A stretch of DNA of 64,000 nucleotides from Pseudomonadota bacterium. GTDB taxonomy: Bacteria; Pseudomonadota; Gammaproteobacteria; Burkholderiales; Usitatibacteraceae. The position numbers were made by a program, and so were the translations under genes. Below are positions 9,360-18,121 of this stretch, in pieces. How positions within the stretch are numbered: position 1 is the first letter of the stretch; every line of letters begins with the position of its first letter. The stretch spans positions 1 through 64,000 of the forward strand of contig JAKOWJ010000351.1 in the NCBI GenBank assembly GCA_029781595.1, in the 5' to 3' direction. The notes beneath the pieces were generated by a model, which saw only the letters and a list, made by a program, of their open reading frames with translations, made no database searches and had not been told where the DNA came from.

Positions 9360-9905
9360 GGGGGCGGTCGGCGAGGCTCTTTTCCAGGTTGGTCAGCGCC
9401 TCGAGCTTGCGCTGCAGGGCGTCGGCCCTCTCCTGCTGGGCCTCCGCCCGGCTGCGCTGGGAGTGGGTCTCGCGCCTTTCCTCCCGCGATTTCGCAGCGG
9501 CGGTGGCGAGCCCTTCCCGGAGCTTCCGGCGTTCGGTCGCCATGCCTTGCAAGAAGCCTGCCATCGCCCGCAGTTCCGGGTCCGAGGGCAGGGCCCCGCC
9601 CGCCACCGGGGCCACGAGCTCCGCCACGCGGGCCTCCTCGGGCAGCCCGGAGACGGTGATCGCCAGGGCCGCCTCGACGCGCTCGTAGGCACCGGCCGGG
9701 CCGCGCGCCGGCCGGCGGGCACGCGCGACCTCCTCGGCCAGGGCCCGCGGGTCCATGGCGAGATAGCGTGCGAGCGAGGCGAGCAGCCGCTCCCCGCTCC
9801 GGGCGGCGACGGGCGCCGCGGCCGTGACCGGCACGGGGTGCGGCGGCGGCGGGACCCCGGTCGTGCAGGCGGCGAGCAGGGCCGCGAGGCCGGCCGCGGC
9901 CCGCC

Positions 9906-11351
9906 TCACGCGGCGGCCTCCGCGCGGTCTCGCCGGCGGGGAATGCGGATGCGGAAGCGCGCCCCGGGGCCGTCGAGGATCTCGACCTTGCCCTTGTGGA
10001 GCTGGACGTACTCCTTGACGATCGACAGGCCCAGGCCGCTGCCCTTGATGGCCGCCACGGGCGCGTCGGTGCCGCGGTAGAACGCCTCGAAGACGCGCTC
10101 GCGCTCGGGCGCCGGGATGCCCGGGCCCTCGTCGGCCACCTCGAAGACCGCTTCGCCGCGCTCCTTGTAGAGCTTCACCGTGATGAGGCCGCGCTCGGGC
10201 GAGTACTTCACGGCGTTGGAGAGCAGGTTGTCGAGCATGATGCGCACCTTCTCCTCGTCGCAGTACGCCGTGACGTTCTCGCAGTTGAGGTCCACGCGCA
10301 CGCCGCGCGTGACCATCGCGAGCTTGCGGTCGTTCACGACGCGGCGCACGACGTCGCGCAGCTGGACGATCTTCGCGTCGAGGAACGAGGCCTGGGCGTG
10401 CACGGCGCTGTAGTTGAGCAGCCCCTCGATGAGCTTGCGCAGCTCGATGGAGTTCTCGCGCAGGATGCGCGCGATCTCGCGCTGCTCGGCGTTCAGGCTC
10501 CCCACGACGCCGGAGGAGAGCAGGTCCGAGCCCTCGCGCAGCGCCGTGAGCGGCGTCTTGAGCTCGTGCGAGATGTGCTGCAGGAAGCGCGTCTTCTGCT
10601 CCTCGAGCGTGACCAGGCGCCGGCGCAGCCAGTCGAGCTGCTCGCCCAGCCGCACCATGTCGCCCGGGCCCTCGATCTCGATGGGGCGGGCGAACTCGCC
10701 GTCGCCCAGGCGGCGGATCCCGGCGCTCACCTGGTTGATGGGCCGGGCGATGAGGAAGGTGAAGCTCGCGATGAGGAGCACCGCGGTGGGGATGAGCGCC
10801 ACCATGAGCCAGAAGACGCCGCTGCGCGACTTGACGGCCTGCGCGCGCAGCCGGTCGATGCCCTCGTCGATCACGCGGTCGCCCAGGGCCACCAGCGTCT
10901 GCGACCGGCCCGCGAGGCGCGCGAACTCCGCCGCGAGCCGGATGGACAGGTCCGGCGACGGGGGCGAGCTCGACAGCAGGGCGTGGATGTCCTCCTCCAT
11001 CCTCGCGATGGCCGCCGACTCGGCGCGCTGGGCGTCCGAGAGCGGCATGTCGTCCAGCGAGCGCAGCGTCTGGGCGAAGGCCGCCCGGTTGGCGCGGTAG
11101 GCCTCGAGGAACGGCGTCTCGCCGGCCACGGCGTACTGGCGCGCCGTGCGCTCCAGGGAGGCGATGCTGGTGGTGAGCGAGCGGCTCACCTGGGTCACCT
11201 TCACCGCCGCGAGCACCGCCTGCTCGGACAGGGCCGCCAGCTTCTCGAACGCCACGGCGTTGGCGAAGAGCGCGAAGACGAGCGGCACCGCCACGATCGT
11301 GAAGCCGATGAGGATCAGCGACAGGAAGGAGCGCGGGTACGAGAGCTTCAT
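9906..11351 (-). CDS. glrK: Sensor histidine kinase GlrK (QseE)
   Basis: A 481-residue membrane kinase. TM1 is at about 10-32, a periplasmic helical sensor region at 35-175, TM2 at about 178-200, HAMP at 200-255, the HisKA site HISHELKTPLTAL (His262) and HATPase_c to the C-terminus (NLLSNAVKYS, DEGPGIP, GSGLGLSIV). The domain order and sequence match GlrK. It is the first gene of the glrK-qseG-glrR operon and overlaps qseG by 4 bases. In enterobacteria GlrK responds to envelope changes. Confidence 0.93.
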   Translation of the reverse strand: MKLSYPRSFLSLILIGFTIVAVPLVFALFANAVAFEKLAALSEQAVLAAVKVTQVSRSLTTSIASLERTARQYAVAGETPFLEAYRANRAAFAQTLRSLDDMPLSDAQRAESAAIARMEEDIHALLSSSPPSPDLSIRLAAEFARLAGRSQTLVALGDRVIDEGIDRLRAQAVKSRSGVFWLMVALIPTAVLLIASFTFLIARPINQVSAGIRRLGDGEFARPIEIEGPGDMVRLGEQLDWLRRRLVTLEEQKTRFLQHISHELKTPLTALREGSDLLSSGVVGSLNAEQREIARILRENSIELRKLIEGLLNYSAVHAQASFLDAKIVQLRDVVRRVVNDRKLAMVTRGVRVDLNCENVTAYCDEEKVRIMLDNLLSNAVKYSPERGLITVKLYKERGEAVFEVADEGPGIPAPERERVFEAFYRGTDAPVAAIKGSGLGLSIVKEYVQLHKGKVEILDGPGARFRIRIPRRRDRAEAAA

Positions 11352-11378
11352 CGCCGGATCGCGGATGGGGGGCCGGCG

Positions 11379-11408
11379 ATTATCCTACCCCGGCTAGGCG
11401 CGGCGCAA
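11379..11408 (-). promoter_or_regulatory. Candidate sigma-70 promoter of glrK-qseG-glrR
   Basis: Minus-strand TTGCGC (11408-11403), an 18-bp gap and GATAAT (11384-11379). The start would be near 11372, about 20 bases before glrK. The -35 is weak. Confidence 0.5.
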
Positions 11409-11465
11409 ACCGGCGGCCGCCGCGTGCTACCATCGCGCCCCTGACGAGCCCCCGATCCGACTCCC

Positions 11466-11672
11466 ATGGCGTACGTATCCGAAGCGACCCGGTTCCTCGG
11501 CGACCTCCTCGAGCGGCACCCCGAGCTGAAGGAGCTGCGCAGCCGCAACCGCGCCACCTGGTGGGAGCGCCCCCAGGACCTCGACGAGCAGCGCCGCCGC
11601 GAGGCTTCCAGGGTGCCGCTCGGCTCCTACGCCTACTTCCCCCGGCCCCGCAAGCCCGACGCCGCCGCCTAG
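11466..11672 (+). CDS. DUF3460 family protein
   Basis: A small 68-residue protein with the DUF3460 pattern: MAYVSEATRFLGDLL, then WWERPQDLDEQRRR.EASRV, ending in Tyr/Pro. The family is almost confined to betaproteobacteria and has no known function. A -10-like TACCAT preceded by TGC lies at 11428-11433. Its end overlaps the convergent serB end by 4 bases (CTAG shared). Confidence 0.85.
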   Translation: MAYVSEATRFLGDLLERHPELKELRSRNRATWWERPQDLDEQRRREASRVPLGSYAYFPRPRKPDAAA

Positions 11673-12517
11673 GGCGGGAAGAGGGCGAGCACCCCGTCCA
11701 GCCCCACGTGCGCCAGGCTGTAGGTCGCCTGGCGCCGCACGACGGGCTTGGCGCGGAACGCGATGCTGGTGCCGGCCTGCGCCATCATGTCCAGGTCGTT
11801 CGCCCCGTCGCCGATGGCGAGCACGCGCCCGGGCGCGAGTCCCAGCGACTCGCGCATCCGCCGCAGGTGGAACGCCTTGCCCCGGGCGTCTACGAGCGGC
11901 CCGCCCACCCGCCCGGCCAGGCGCCCCTCCTCGACCACGAGCGCGTTGGCGTGGGCCTCGGTGAGCCCGAGCCGCTCGCGCAGCCGGTCCGTGAAGAACG
12001 TGAAGCCGCCGGAGACGAGCAAGGTCGCGAGGCCGGCGCCGCGGGCGGCCTCGACGAGCGCCTGCGCCCCGGGCGTGAGGCGGATCCGCTCCCGGTAGAC
12101 GCGCTCGAGCACCGAGGCGTCCAGCCCCGCGAGGGCGGCCACGCGGCTGCGCAGGCTCTCCGCCCAGTCGATCTCGCCGCGCATCGCCGCGGCGGTCACC
12201 GCCGCCACCTCGGCCTTGCGCCCCGCGAAGTCGGCGATCTCGTCGATGCACTCGACCGTGATCAGCGTGGAATCCATGTCGAGCGCGAGCAGGCCGAAGT
12301 CGGCCAGGCGCCGGCCCGCCGCGACGAATCCCCAGTCGAGCGAGGCGCCCTCGCACCGTCGCGCCACCTCGTCGCGGGCCGAGGGGTCGGCGCCGGCGAT
12401 GCGCACGGCGGTCGCGGAAAGCCGCTCGACCGCCCCGCCGCGCGACGCCCGCGCGAGGCCGGCGATCGCCGCCTCGGGAAGGTCCGCGCCCTGGACGACG
12501 AGATCCGTCGCGCTCAT
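11669..12517 (-). CDS. serB: Phosphoserine phosphatase SerB
   Basis: HAD-family enzyme of 282 residues catalysing the last step of serine synthesis. The nucleophile motif DMDSTLITVECIDEI holds Asp80 and Asp82, and a later motif IGDGANDLDMM closes the active site. The N-terminal 70 residues form the ACT-like domain of bacterial SerB. The ATG at 12517 overlaps the mfd stop (ATGA). A much longer in-frame extension upstream is only a shadow of mfd. Confidence 0.96.
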   Translation of the reverse strand: MSATDLVVQGADLPEAAIAGLARASRGGAVERLSATAVRIAGADPSARDEVARRCEGASLDWGFVAAGRRLADFGLLALDMDSTLITVECIDEIADFAGRKAEVAAVTAAAMRGEIDWAESLRSRVAALAGLDASVLERVYRERIRLTPGAQALVEAARGAGLATLLVSGGFTFFTDRLRERLGLTEAHANALVVEEGRLAGRVGGPLVDARGKAFHLRRMRESLGLAPGRVLAIGDGANDLDMMAQAGTSIAFRAKPVVRRQATYSLAHVGLDGVLALFPP

Positions 12518-15500
12518 GCCGGCTGCAGGGCCTTGAGGAAACGCCGCACCTCGGCGGCGCGCGCCGGGAGCTGCGGGTGCGCGGCCTCGATGCGCACGCG
12601 GTCGGGGCCGGCCATGCGATAGCGGGGCCCCGACTGCACGAGGGCGATGATGCGTCGGCCGTCCACGGGCGGGTCGGGCACGAACTGCACGGCGATGGCC
12701 TCGGGCCCGGCGTCGATGCGGGCGACGCCCAGGGGCGCGCCCGCGATGCGCAGGCGGTGGCACTCCAGCAGCACGCGCGCGGCGTCCGGCAGCGCCCCGA
12801 AGCGGTCCACCAGCTCCTCGGTCAGGCGCTCGAGCTCCTCGAAGGATGCGCAGTTGGCCAGGCGCTTGTAGAGGACGAGCCGCTCGTGCACGTCGCCGCA
12901 GTAGGCGTCGGGCAGCAGCGCCGGCGCGTGCAGGTTCACCTCCGTGGCCACGGCGAGCGGGCGCGAGAGGTCGGGCTCGCGGCCGGCCTTGAGCGACTTC
13001 ACCGCGTGCTCGAGCATCTCCGTGTAGAGCGCGAAGCCCACGTCGTGGATGCCGCCCGACTGGGACTCGCCCAGCACCTCGCCGGCGCCGCGGATCTCCA
13101 GGTCGTGCATGGCGAGGTAGAAGCCGGCCCCGAGGTCCTCCATCATCTGGATGGCCTCCAGGCGCTTCTTCGCGTTGGCGCCCAGCGCGTCCTCCGGGGG
13201 CGTGAGGAGGTAGGCGTAGGCCTGGTGGTGGGAGCGTCCCACCCGGCCGCGCAGCTGGTGCAGCTGCGCCAGGCCGAAGCGGTCGGCGCGCTCGATGAGG
13301 ATGGTGTTGGCCGTCGGCACGTCGATGCCCGTCTCGATGATCGTCGAGCACAGCAGCACGTTGGCGCGCTGGTGGTAGAAGTCGCGCATCACGCGCTCGA
13401 GGTCGCGCTCGCGCATCTGCCCGTGGGCCACGGCGATGCGCGCCTCCGGCAGCAGCTTCTCCAGCGCCTCGCGCCGGTTCTCGATGGTCTCGACCTCGTT
13501 CCAGAGGTAGTAGGCCTGGCCGCCGCGCTTGAGCTCGCGCAGCACCGCCTCGCGCACGATGCCGGGCGAGTGGCGCGCGACGAAGGTCTTGATGGCCAGG
13601 CGCCGCTGCGGGGCGGTGGCGATCACGGAGAAGTCGCGCAGCCCCTCGAGCGACATCGCCAGCGTGCGCGGGATGGGCGTGGCGGTGAGCGTGAGCACGT
13701 CCACCTCGGCGCGCAGGCGCTTCAGGCCCTCCTTCTGGCGCACGCCGAAGCGGTGCTCCTCGTCGATGATCACGAGGCCGAGGTTCGCGAACGACACGCC
13801 CTTCTGGATGAGCTTGTGCGTGCCGATGGCGATGTCCACGGAGCCGTCCGCCAGTCCCGCCACCGCCGCCGCGATCTCCTTCGGGCTGCGGAAGCGCGAG
13901 AGCTCGGCGATGCGCACGGGCCACTGCGCGAAGCGGTCGCTGAAGTTGGCGAAGTGCTGCTCCGCGAGCAGGGTCGTGGGCACCAGGATCGCCACCTGCC
14001 GGCCCGCGGCCACCGCCACGAAGGCCGCGCGCATGGCCACCTCGGTCTTGCCGAAGCCCACGTCGCCGCAGACCAGGCGGTCCATGGGCTTGCCGGCCGT
14101 CATGTCGCCGAGCACCGCGGCGATGGCGCTCGCCTGGTCGGGCGTCTCCTCGAACTCGAAGCCGGCGGCGAAGGCCTCGTAGTCCTGCGCCTTCACCGGG
14201 AAGGCGTAGCCCTGCCGCGCCGCGCGCCGCGCGTACAGGTCCAGGAGCTCGGCGGCGGTGTCGCGCACCTGCTGCGCGGCCTTGCGCCGGGCCTTCTCCC
14301 ACTGGCCGCTGCCGAGGCGGTGGACGGGCGCCTCCTCGGGCGAGGCGCCGGTGTAGCGGCTGATGACGTGCAGCTGCGCCACGGGCACGTAGAGCTTGTC
14401 GCCGCCCTCGTAGGCGAGCTGCAGGAACTCCGTGGGGCCCTCGCCGTGGTCCAGGGTGACGAGCCCCTCGTAGCGGCCGATGCCGTGCTGGCTGTGCACC
14501 ACGGGGTCGCCGGGCTTCACCTCGGCGAGGTCGCGCAGCATCCCCTCGGCGTTGGTGCGCCCGCGCGCGTCGCGGCGCCGAGACTGGCGCACCTGCGAGG
14601 GATAGAGCTCGGCTTCCGTGACCACCGCGAAGCGCTCGGCGGGAAGCGCGAACCCGCCGGCCACCGGGCCGTGCGCGATCGCGAAGCGATCCCCGGCGGC
14701 CGAGAAGCCCGCCCACCCTTCCACCGGCGCCGGCTGCAGCCCGTGCTCGGCGAGGAACTGCGTGAGCGTCTCGCGCCGGCCCGGTCCGTCCGCGACGAGC
14801 AGCACGCGCCCGTCGAAGCCGGCGAGGAAGTCCTCCAGCGCGCGCAGCGGGCGGGTGGAGCGGCGGTCCACCCCGAGCTCCAGCAGGGCCGCGGGCTCGT
14901 GCGCGGGCGCCCCGGCCGGTGCGGGGCCGGCCGCGCCGCTCTTCACGTCGAAGCGGGGGCGGTCCTTCAGCGCGGTGAACAGCGCCTCGGCCGTGAGGTA
15001 GAGCTCGCCCGGCGGCAGCAGCGGGCGGTCCGGGTCGCCGCGCAGCAGCTCCCAGCGGGTGCCCAGGTCGCGCCAGAAGCCCTCGGCGCCGGCGGACACG
15101 TCCTCGTGCAGGACGAAGGTCGCGCCGGCGGGCAGGTAGTCCAGGAGCGTGGCCGTCGACTCGAAGAAGAGCGGCAGGTAGCACTCCACGCCGGGGGGCG
15201 CGATGCCGTTGGAGACGTCCTTGTAGGCGCGGCGCTTGGTGGGGTCGCCCTCGAAGCGCTCGCGGAAGTTGGCCCGGAAGCGGGCGCGCCCCTCCTCGTC
15301 CAGCGGGAACTCGCGCGCCGGCAGCAGCCGCACCTCGGGCACCGGGTAGATCGATCGCTGCGAGTCCACGTCGAAGCTGCGGATGGACTCGATCTCGTCG
15401 CCCAGGAGGTCCAGGCGGTAGGGCACGGCGCTGCCGGTGGGGAAGAGGTCCACCAGGCCGCCGCGCACGCAGAACTCGCCGGGCGCCATCACCTGCTGGA

Positions 15501-15915
15501 CGGCCGCGTAGCCGGCCAGCGCGAGCTGCGCCTTCAGGCCCCCGAGGTCGAGGCGCGTGCGGGCCCGAAGGAGGAAGGTGCGCGCCGCGAGGTAGGACGG
15601 CGGGGGCAGGCGCTGCAGCGCCGTGGCCACCGGCACGATGCCCACGGCCACCTCCCCGCGCGAGAACTGGTGCAGCGTGGCGAGGCGCTCGGAGACCAGG
15701 TCCGGGTGCGGCGAGAACTGGTCGTAGGGCAGCGTCTCCCAGTCCGGCAGCCGGTGGACGGCGAGGCCGGGCTCGAACCAGGCGATCTCGTCACGCAGGC
15801 GCTCGGCGTCCTGCGCGCCCTGGGTGAGGACGAAGACGGGCCTGGCGGTCGCCGCGAGGCGGGCGATCCAGAACGCGTCGGAGGAGCCCGCCCGGGCGAG
15901 CGCCGGCCTGGCCAA
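12514..15915 (-). CDS. mfd: Transcription-repair coupling factor Mfd
   Basis: A 1133-residue translocase that removes stalled RNA polymerase and recruits UvrA. The N-terminal UvrB-like domain contains WETLPYDQFSPHPD. The RNA-polymerase interaction domain lies at about 475-550, and the RecG-like motor has CGDVGFGKTEVAMRAA and the DEEHRFGV box. The C-terminal UvrA-gating domain follows. The only start after the fumarase stop is TTG at 15915, which leaves about 15 fewer N-terminal residues than E. coli Mfd; this may be real. Confidence 0.96.
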   Translation of the reverse strand: MARPALARAGSSDAFWIARLAATARPVFVLTQGAQDAERLRDEIAWFEPGLAVHRLPDWETLPYDQFSPHPDLVSERLATLHQFSRGEVAVGIVPVATALQRLPPPSYLAARTFLLRARTRLDLGGLKAQLALAGYAAVQQVMAPGEFCVRGGLVDLFPTGSAVPYRLDLLGDEIESIRSFDVDSQRSIYPVPEVRLLPAREFPLDEEGRARFRANFRERFEGDPTKRRAYKDVSNGIAPPGVECYLPLFFESTATLLDYLPAGATFVLHEDVSAGAEGFWRDLGTRWELLRGDPDRPLLPPGELYLTAEALFTALKDRPRFDVKSGAAGPAPAGAPAHEPAALLELGVDRRSTRPLRALEDFLAGFDGRVLLVADGPGRRETLTQFLAEHGLQPAPVEGWAGFSAAGDRFAIAHGPVAGGFALPAERFAVVTEAELYPSQVRQSRRRDARGRTNAEGMLRDLAEVKPGDPVVHSQHGIGRYEGLVTLDHGEGPTEFLQLAYEGGDKLYVPVAQLHVISRYTGASPEEAPVHRLGSGQWEKARRKAAQQVRDTAAELLDLYARRAARQGYAFPVKAQDYEAFAAGFEFEETPDQASAIAAVLGDMTAGKPMDRLVCGDVGFGKTEVAMRAAFVAVAAGRQVAILVPTTLLAEQHFANFSDRFAQWPVRIAELSRFRSPKEIAAAVAGLADGSVDIAIGTHKLIQKGVSFANLGLVIIDEEHRFGVRQKEGLKRLRAEVDVLTLTATPIPRTLAMSLEGLRDFSVIATAPQRRLAIKTFVARHSPGIVREAVLRELKRGGQAYYLWNEVETIENRREALEKLLPEARIAVAHGQMRERDLERVMRDFYHQRANVLLCSTIIETGIDVPTANTILIERADRFGLAQLHQLRGRVGRSHHQAYAYLLTPPEDALGANAKKRLEAIQMMEDLGAGFYLAMHDLEIRGAGEVLGESQSGGIHDVGFALYTEMLEHAVKSLKAGREPDLSRPLAVATEVNLHAPALLPDAYCGDVHERLVLYKRLANCASFEELERLTEELVDRFGALPDAARVLLECHRLRIAGAPLGVARIDAGPEAIAVQFVPDPPVDGRRIIALVQSGPRYRMAGPDRVRIEAAHPQLPARAAEVRRFLKALQPA

Positions 15916-15918
15916 CGC

Positions 15919-17433
15919 CTACGCGACGACGACCGGGATCTTCCCGATCTTCGCGCGCCACTGCGCGGGGCCGGCCTTGTGCACCGCGTTGCCCGCGGCG
16001 TCGACGGCCACGGTGACGGGCATGTCCTTCACCTCGAACTCGTGGATCGCCTCCATGCCCAGGTCCTCGAAGGCGAGGACGCGCGCCTTGCGGATGGCCT
16101 TGGAGACGAGGTAGGCGGCGCCGCCGACGGCGATGCAGTAGACCGCGCCGTGCTTGCGGATGGAGTCGATGGCTACGGCCCCGCGCTCGCTCTTGCCCAC
16201 CATGCCGATGAGGCCGGTCTGGGCGAGCATCGGCTCGACGAACTTGTCCATGCGCGAGCTCGTCGTCGGCCCCGCGGGACCGACCGCCTCCTCGCGCACG
16301 GCGTTGACCGGGCCCACGTAGTAGATGAACCGGTTGGTGAAGTCCACGGGCAGCTTCTCGCCGCGCGCCATCATGTCCACCATGCGCTTGTGCGCGGCGT
16401 CGCGGCCGGTGAGGAGCTTGCCGCTGAGCAGGAGGGTCTCGCCCGACTTCCAGGTGGCGATGTCGGCCTTGGTGAGCTTGTCGAGGTCCACCCGGCGGCT
16501 GGACGCGAAGTCCAGCGCGAGCTTCGGCCAGTCGGCGAGGTCGGGCGGCTCGAAGCTCGCCGGGCCGGAGCCGTCCAGGACGAAGTGCGCGTGGCGCGTG
16601 GCGGCGCAGTTGGGCAGCAGCGCCACGGGCTTGGAGGCCGCGTGCGTCGGGTAGTCGTTCACCTTGACGTCCAGGACGGTGGTGAGGCCGCCCAGGCCCT
16701 GCGCGCCGATGCCCAGGGCGTTCACCTTCTCGTAGAGCTCCAGGCGCAGCTCCTCCGCCCGCGAGCGCGGGCCGCGGGCGAGGAGGTCCTGGATGTCGAT
16801 GGGATCCATCATCCCCCACTTGGCGAGCAGCATCGCCTTCTCCGGCGTGCCGCCGATGCCCAGCGAGAGGATGCCGGGCGGGCACCAGTCCGCGCCCATC
16901 GTGGGCACGACCGACAGCACCCAGTCGACGATCGAGTCGGAGGGCAGGAGCATCGCGAACTTGCTCTTGTTCTCCGAGCCGCCGCCCTTGGCGGCGACGA
17001 TCACCTCCACCTTGTCGCCGGGCACGAGCTCGACGTGGACGACGGCGGGCGTGTTGTCGCCGGTGCTCTTCCTCTTGCCGTCCGGGTCGGCCAGCACCGA
17101 GGCGCGCAGCGGGTTGTCCTTGTCGGTGTAGGCGCGGCGCACGCCCTCGTCGACCATCTGCTGCAGCGTCATCTTCGCGTCCCAGCGCGCGTCCATGCCC
17201 ACGCGCACGAACGCGATGGCGATGCCGGTGTCCTGGCAGATCGGGCGGTGGCCCTCGGCCGACAGGCGCGAGTTGATGAGGATCTGCGCCATCGCGTCGC
17301 GCGCGGCGGGCGACTCCTCGCGCCCGTACGCCTTGGCGAGCGAGCGGATGTAGTCGGCCGGGTGGTAGTAGCTGATGTACTGGAAGGCGTCGGCGACGCT
17401 CTGGATCAGGTCTTCCTGGCGGATGGCGGTCAT
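15919..17433 (-). CDS. fumA: Fumarate hydratase, class I (Fe-S)
   Basis: A single-chain class I fumarase of 504 residues (fumarate to malate). The three likely [4Fe-4S] ligands are Cys66 (CQDTG), Cys184 (DWCPPG) and Cys276 (PNCAATRH), spaced as in E. coli FumA. The alpha part covers about 1-330 and the beta part the rest (KGDMPV-like NVAVD region near the end). The ATG at 17433 overlaps the stop of the UPF0114 gene by 4 bases. The enzyme depends on the Isc machinery encoded nearby. I use fumA loosely; FumB-type naming is equally possible. Confidence 0.95.
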   Translation of the reverse strand: MTAIRQEDLIQSVADAFQYISYYHPADYIRSLAKAYGREESPAARDAMAQILINSRLSAEGHRPICQDTGIAIAFVRVGMDARWDAKMTLQQMVDEGVRRAYTDKDNPLRASVLADPDGKRKSTGDNTPAVVHVELVPGDKVEVIVAAKGGGSENKSKFAMLLPSDSIVDWVLSVVPTMGADWCPPGILSLGIGGTPEKAMLLAKWGMMDPIDIQDLLARGPRSRAEELRLELYEKVNALGIGAQGLGGLTTVLDVKVNDYPTHAASKPVALLPNCAATRHAHFVLDGSGPASFEPPDLADWPKLALDFASSRRVDLDKLTKADIATWKSGETLLLSGKLLTGRDAAHKRMVDMMARGEKLPVDFTNRFIYYVGPVNAVREEAVGPAGPTTSSRMDKFVEPMLAQTGLIGMVGKSERGAVAIDSIRKHGAVYCIAVGGAAYLVSKAIRKARVLAFEDLGMEAIHEFEVKDMPVTVAVDAAGNAVHKAGPAQWRAKIGKIPVVVA

Positions 17434-18056
17434 GGCGTGTCCTTGGGTCGGTGGGCTCGTCCGTCCTCGGCCCTTTCCGGGTGCGGCATGATGCGGTCGC
17501 AGGCGGCGATGGCCATGGCGGACAGGAGGAAGGCGACGTGGATGGCGGTCTGCGCGACGAGCGTCTTCTCGTCGTAGGCCTTGGCGTTGATGAAGGTCTT
17601 GAGCAGGTGGATCGAGGAGATGCCGATGATGGCCGTGGCGAGCTTGACCTTCAGCACCGAGGCGTTGACGTGCGAGAGCCACTCGGGCTGGTCGGGGTGG
17701 CCCTCGAGGTTCAGGCGCGAGACGAAGGTCTCGTAGCCGCCCACGATCACCATGATGAGCAGGTTGGAGATCATCACCACGTCGATGAGGCCCAGCACCA
17801 CCAGCATGATCACCGTCTCGTTGAGCTTGGTGGGCTTGGGCGCGCCCTCGACGTGCACGGCCTCCAGGATGTGCGCGAGGGCCGACTCGCTCCCGAAGGC
17901 CGCGGCGATGAGCGAGACGAGCTCGGCCCAGAACTGCCAGACGTAGACGGCCTGGGCGAGGATGAGGCCCAGGTAGAGCGGCAGCTGCAGCCACCGGCTC
18001 ATGAAGATGAGGTTCGGCAGCGGCCGGAGCGGTCGGAGCTTGGATCGGTCGTCCAT
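17430..18056 (-). CDS. UPF0114 (YqhA-like) inner-membrane protein
   Basis: A 208-residue protein with about four membrane segments (about 22-48, 78-108, 135-160, 165-188). It has the family stretch LGLIDVVMISNLLIMVIVGG, followed by YETFVSRL. UPF0114 is widespread and has no proven function. It lies directly before fumarase with a 4-base overlap, so the two are probably co-translated. Other genomes may show whether this pairing with fumarase is general. Confidence 0.85.
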   Translation of the reverse strand: MDDRSKLRPLRPLPNLIFMSRWLQLPLYLGLILAQAVYVWQFWAELVSLIAAAFGSESALAHILEAVHVEGAPKPTKLNETVIMLVVLGLIDVVMISNLLIMVIVGGYETFVSRLNLEGHPDQPEWLSHVNASVLKVKLATAIIGISSIHLLKTFINAKAYDEKTLVAQTAIHVAFLLSAMAIAACDRIMPHPERAEDGRAHRPKDTP

Positions 18057-18121
18057 GGCGGGCGTGGTGTGAGGCGGGAGCGCCCCGGGGCGAGGGGCCC
18101 GGGGGCGGGTGCGGCGGGCGG

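Noticed and set aside
12577-17577. A 1666-codon open frame on the plus strand across mfd and fumarase
   Set aside because: It is antisense to two firmly identified genes and has shadow composition (Val/Arg/His/Gly-rich), with no motif.
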